Assembly: GCF_002217475.1 (NCBI RefSeq)
Contig: NZ_MUHH01000017.1
Location: 668,917 to 718,322 of the forward strand
DNA length: 49,406 nt
Direction of reading: 5' to 3'
From: Flavobacterium tructae
GTDB lineage: Bacteria > Bacteroidota > Bacteroidia > Flavobacteriales > Flavobacteriaceae
Position 1 is the stretch's first letter; each line of letters starts with the position of its first letter. The notes under the pieces are model-generated. The model searched no databases. It worked only from the letters and a program-made list of their open reading frames with translations, and had not been told where the DNA came from. Positions 48,268-49,406 of this stretch are shown here, one piece after another. The position numbers and the translations under genes are program-made.

Positions 48268-49190
48268 CAATCAATTCTAAAGAGACCTATTCAAAATTTA
48301 TAAAAGCTGAAGCCAAAAGGCTCGGTTTTCTTTCTTGCGGAATATCCAAAGCGGGATTTCTGGAAGAGGAGGCACCGCGTCTTGAAAAATGGTTAAACAA
48401 CAACCATCATGGGCAGATGGGGTATATGGAGAATTATTTTGACAAACGTCTGGATCCTACTTTATTAGTAGATGATGCCAAGAGTGTAGTGTCACTTTTA
48501 TTAAATTACTACCCAACAGAAACCCAGACCGACGAAAGCTTTAAAATTTCGAAATATGCCTACGGTCAGGATTATCATTTTGTGATTAAAGAAAAATTAA
48601 AAGAATTTTTACACTCGATTCAGGAAAATATAGGAGAAGTATCAGGCCGTGCTTTTGTAGATTCGGCACCCGTTTTAGATCGAGCCTGGGCAGCAAAAAG
48701 CGGACTGGGCTGGATTGGTAAAAGCGGTAACCTGCTGACTCAAAAAGTAGGATCTTTTTATTTCATTGCCGAACTTATTCTGGATTTAGATTTAGAGTAC
48801 GATCACGCTACAACAGATCATTGTGGGTCGTGTACTGCTTGTATTGATGCCTGTCCCACACAGGCAATAGTGGCCCCTCATGTAGTCGACGGCAGCAAAT
48901 GCATTTCGTATTACACTATCGAACTCAAAGAAAACATACCTCATGAAATGAAGGGAAAGTTTGATGAATGGATGTTTGGCTGTGATACCTGTCAGGATGT
49001 TTGTCCGTGGAATCGATTCTCAAAGCCGCATTCCGAACCTTTATTCAATCCCAATCCGGAATTACTTTCCTTTTCTAAAAAGGATTGGATCGAAATTACC
49101 GAGGAAACTTTTCGGTTAGTTTTTAAAAATTCCCCTATCAAAAGAACCAAATTTGATGGCTTAAAACGCAATATTCTCTTTCTTGAATAA
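48264..49190 (+). CDS. queG: Epoxyqueuosine reductase QueG
   Basis: A 308-residue cobalamin-dependent, iron-sulfur enzyme that reduces epoxyqueuosine to queuosine in tRNA anticodons (Tyr, His, Asn, Asp). Key segments are [40 protein letters not shown], the cobalamin-site loop [20 protein letters not shown], and two 4Fe-4S motifs, [16 protein letters not shown] and [13 protein letters not shown]. It ends normally in [12 protein letters not shown], a little shorter than E. coli QueG, which has extra C-terminal repeats. The start ATG overlaps the P450 stop (ATGA). Confidence 0.96.
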   Translation: MTINSKETYSKFIKAEAKRLGFLSCGISKAGFLEEEAPRLEKWLNNNHHGQMGYMENYFDKRLDPTLLVDDAKSVVSLLLNYYPTETQTDESFKISKYAYGQDYHFVIKEKLKEFLHSIQENIGEVSGRAFVDSAPVLDRAWAAKSGLGWIGKSGNLLTQKVGSFYFIAELILDLDLEYDHATTDHCGSCTACIDACPTQAIVAPHVVDGSKCISYYTIELKENIPHEMKGKFDEWMFGCDTCQDVCPWNRFSKPHSEPLFNPNPELLSFSKKDWIEITEETFRLVFKNSPIKRTKFDGLKRNILFLE

Positions 49191-49194
49191 AACT

Positions 49195-49225
49195 AAAAAC
49201 AGGATGTATTTTGTCTTGTTTTTTT
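49195..49225 (+). terminator. Terminator after queG
   Basis: Stem AAAAACAGGA/TCTTGTTTTT (49195-49204 with 49214-49223, one G-U), 9-nt loop, T-rich tail. AU-rich, so of moderate strength. Confidence 0.65.
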
Positions 49226-49366
49226 GTTTTTTTAATGATTTTAGGAGCTCTAATTTAATTTTTTCATACAAATAAAATCCTTAAACGCATGTAATTTATT
49301 GATAATCAGTAAGTTGTGTTTTTTAATTGCTTTTATTTTGTAACTACTTAATAATCAACGCATTTA

Positions 49367-49398
49367 TTGACTTGATAAGCTTTTTTTTATTAAATTTG
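49367..49398 (+). promoter_or_regulatory. Promoter at the window edge
   Basis: TTG (49367-49369), 21-bp spacer (a second TTG at 49372 gives 16), TAAATTTG (49391-49398). It must drive a plus-strand gene beyond the window. Nothing else is recognisable in 49227-49366. Confidence 0.6.
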
Positions 49399-49406
49399 TG
49401 TTAAGT

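Overview
The window looks like chromosomal DNA of a Flavobacterium-like member of the Flavobacteriaceae (Bacteroidota). It is AT-rich and lacks Shine-Dalgarno-like leaders. It uses the Bacteroidota promoter pattern (TTTG, 16-21 bp, TAnnTTTG) in front of many genes. It carries the quinol-oxidising alternative complex III operon (actABCDEF) fused to a cytochrome oxidase operon, as well as DUF2723, DUF4920 and ferritin-like proteins typical of the group. I see no phage, transposase, plasmid or CRISPR locus.

Layout. 1-3.1 kb: the translation block rplM-rpsI-rpsB-tsf on the minus strand, with 7-bp tandem repeats in its spacers. 3.2-6.5 kb: two exported ferritin-like proteins, a LacI-type regulator and a small membrane protein. 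6.5-9.3 kb: polA. 9.4-12.7 kb: an OmpR-type two-component system flanked by three paralogous, very small, lysine-rich secreted proteins. Two of their promoters carry the same CTTCAT-N5-CTTCAT direct repeat at an identical distance from the -7 box. 12.7-18.4 kb: metallophosphoesterase, a cysteine-less thioredoxin-fold protein, polysaccharide deacetylase and a large DUF2723 membrane protein. 18.6-19.8 kb: two identical tRNA-Gln(UUG) genes, each with its own promoter and terminator, enclosing a 58-residue double-glycine leader peptide gene. 19.8-25.5 kb: universal stress protein and rimP-nusA-infB, whose leader holds a terminator-like hairpin. 25.6-27.2 kb: DUF4920 and SPOR proteins around a gene-less, G-skewed stretch.

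27.3-39.0 kb: one long respiratory operon, actABCDEF-coxBA. It would encode a quinol:cytochrome c oxidoreductase and an aa3-type oxidase that together move electrons from menaquinol to oxygen. 39.0-39.55 kb: a gene-less stretch with a strong 45-nt stem-loop and other pairing potential, possibly a dispersed repeat or structured RNA. 39.5-43.6 kb: an MprF/LpiA-like lipid aminoacylase-flippase followed by an AcvB/VirJ-like hydrolase, a pair known from Agrobacterium and Rhizobium to make and degrade lysyl-phosphatidylglycerol. 43.8-45.7 kb: alpha/beta hydrolase, ECF sigma factor and membrane protein. 45.9-49.2 kb: ruvB, a cytochrome P450 and queG.

The best candidates for undescribed biology are the two-component system with its Asr-like peptide regulon, and the orphan double-glycine peptide with a helix-turn-helix-like core set between twin tRNA genes. 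After these come the possible attenuator before rimP and the stem-loop element at 39.1 kb. All names rest on sequence reading; no database search was run.
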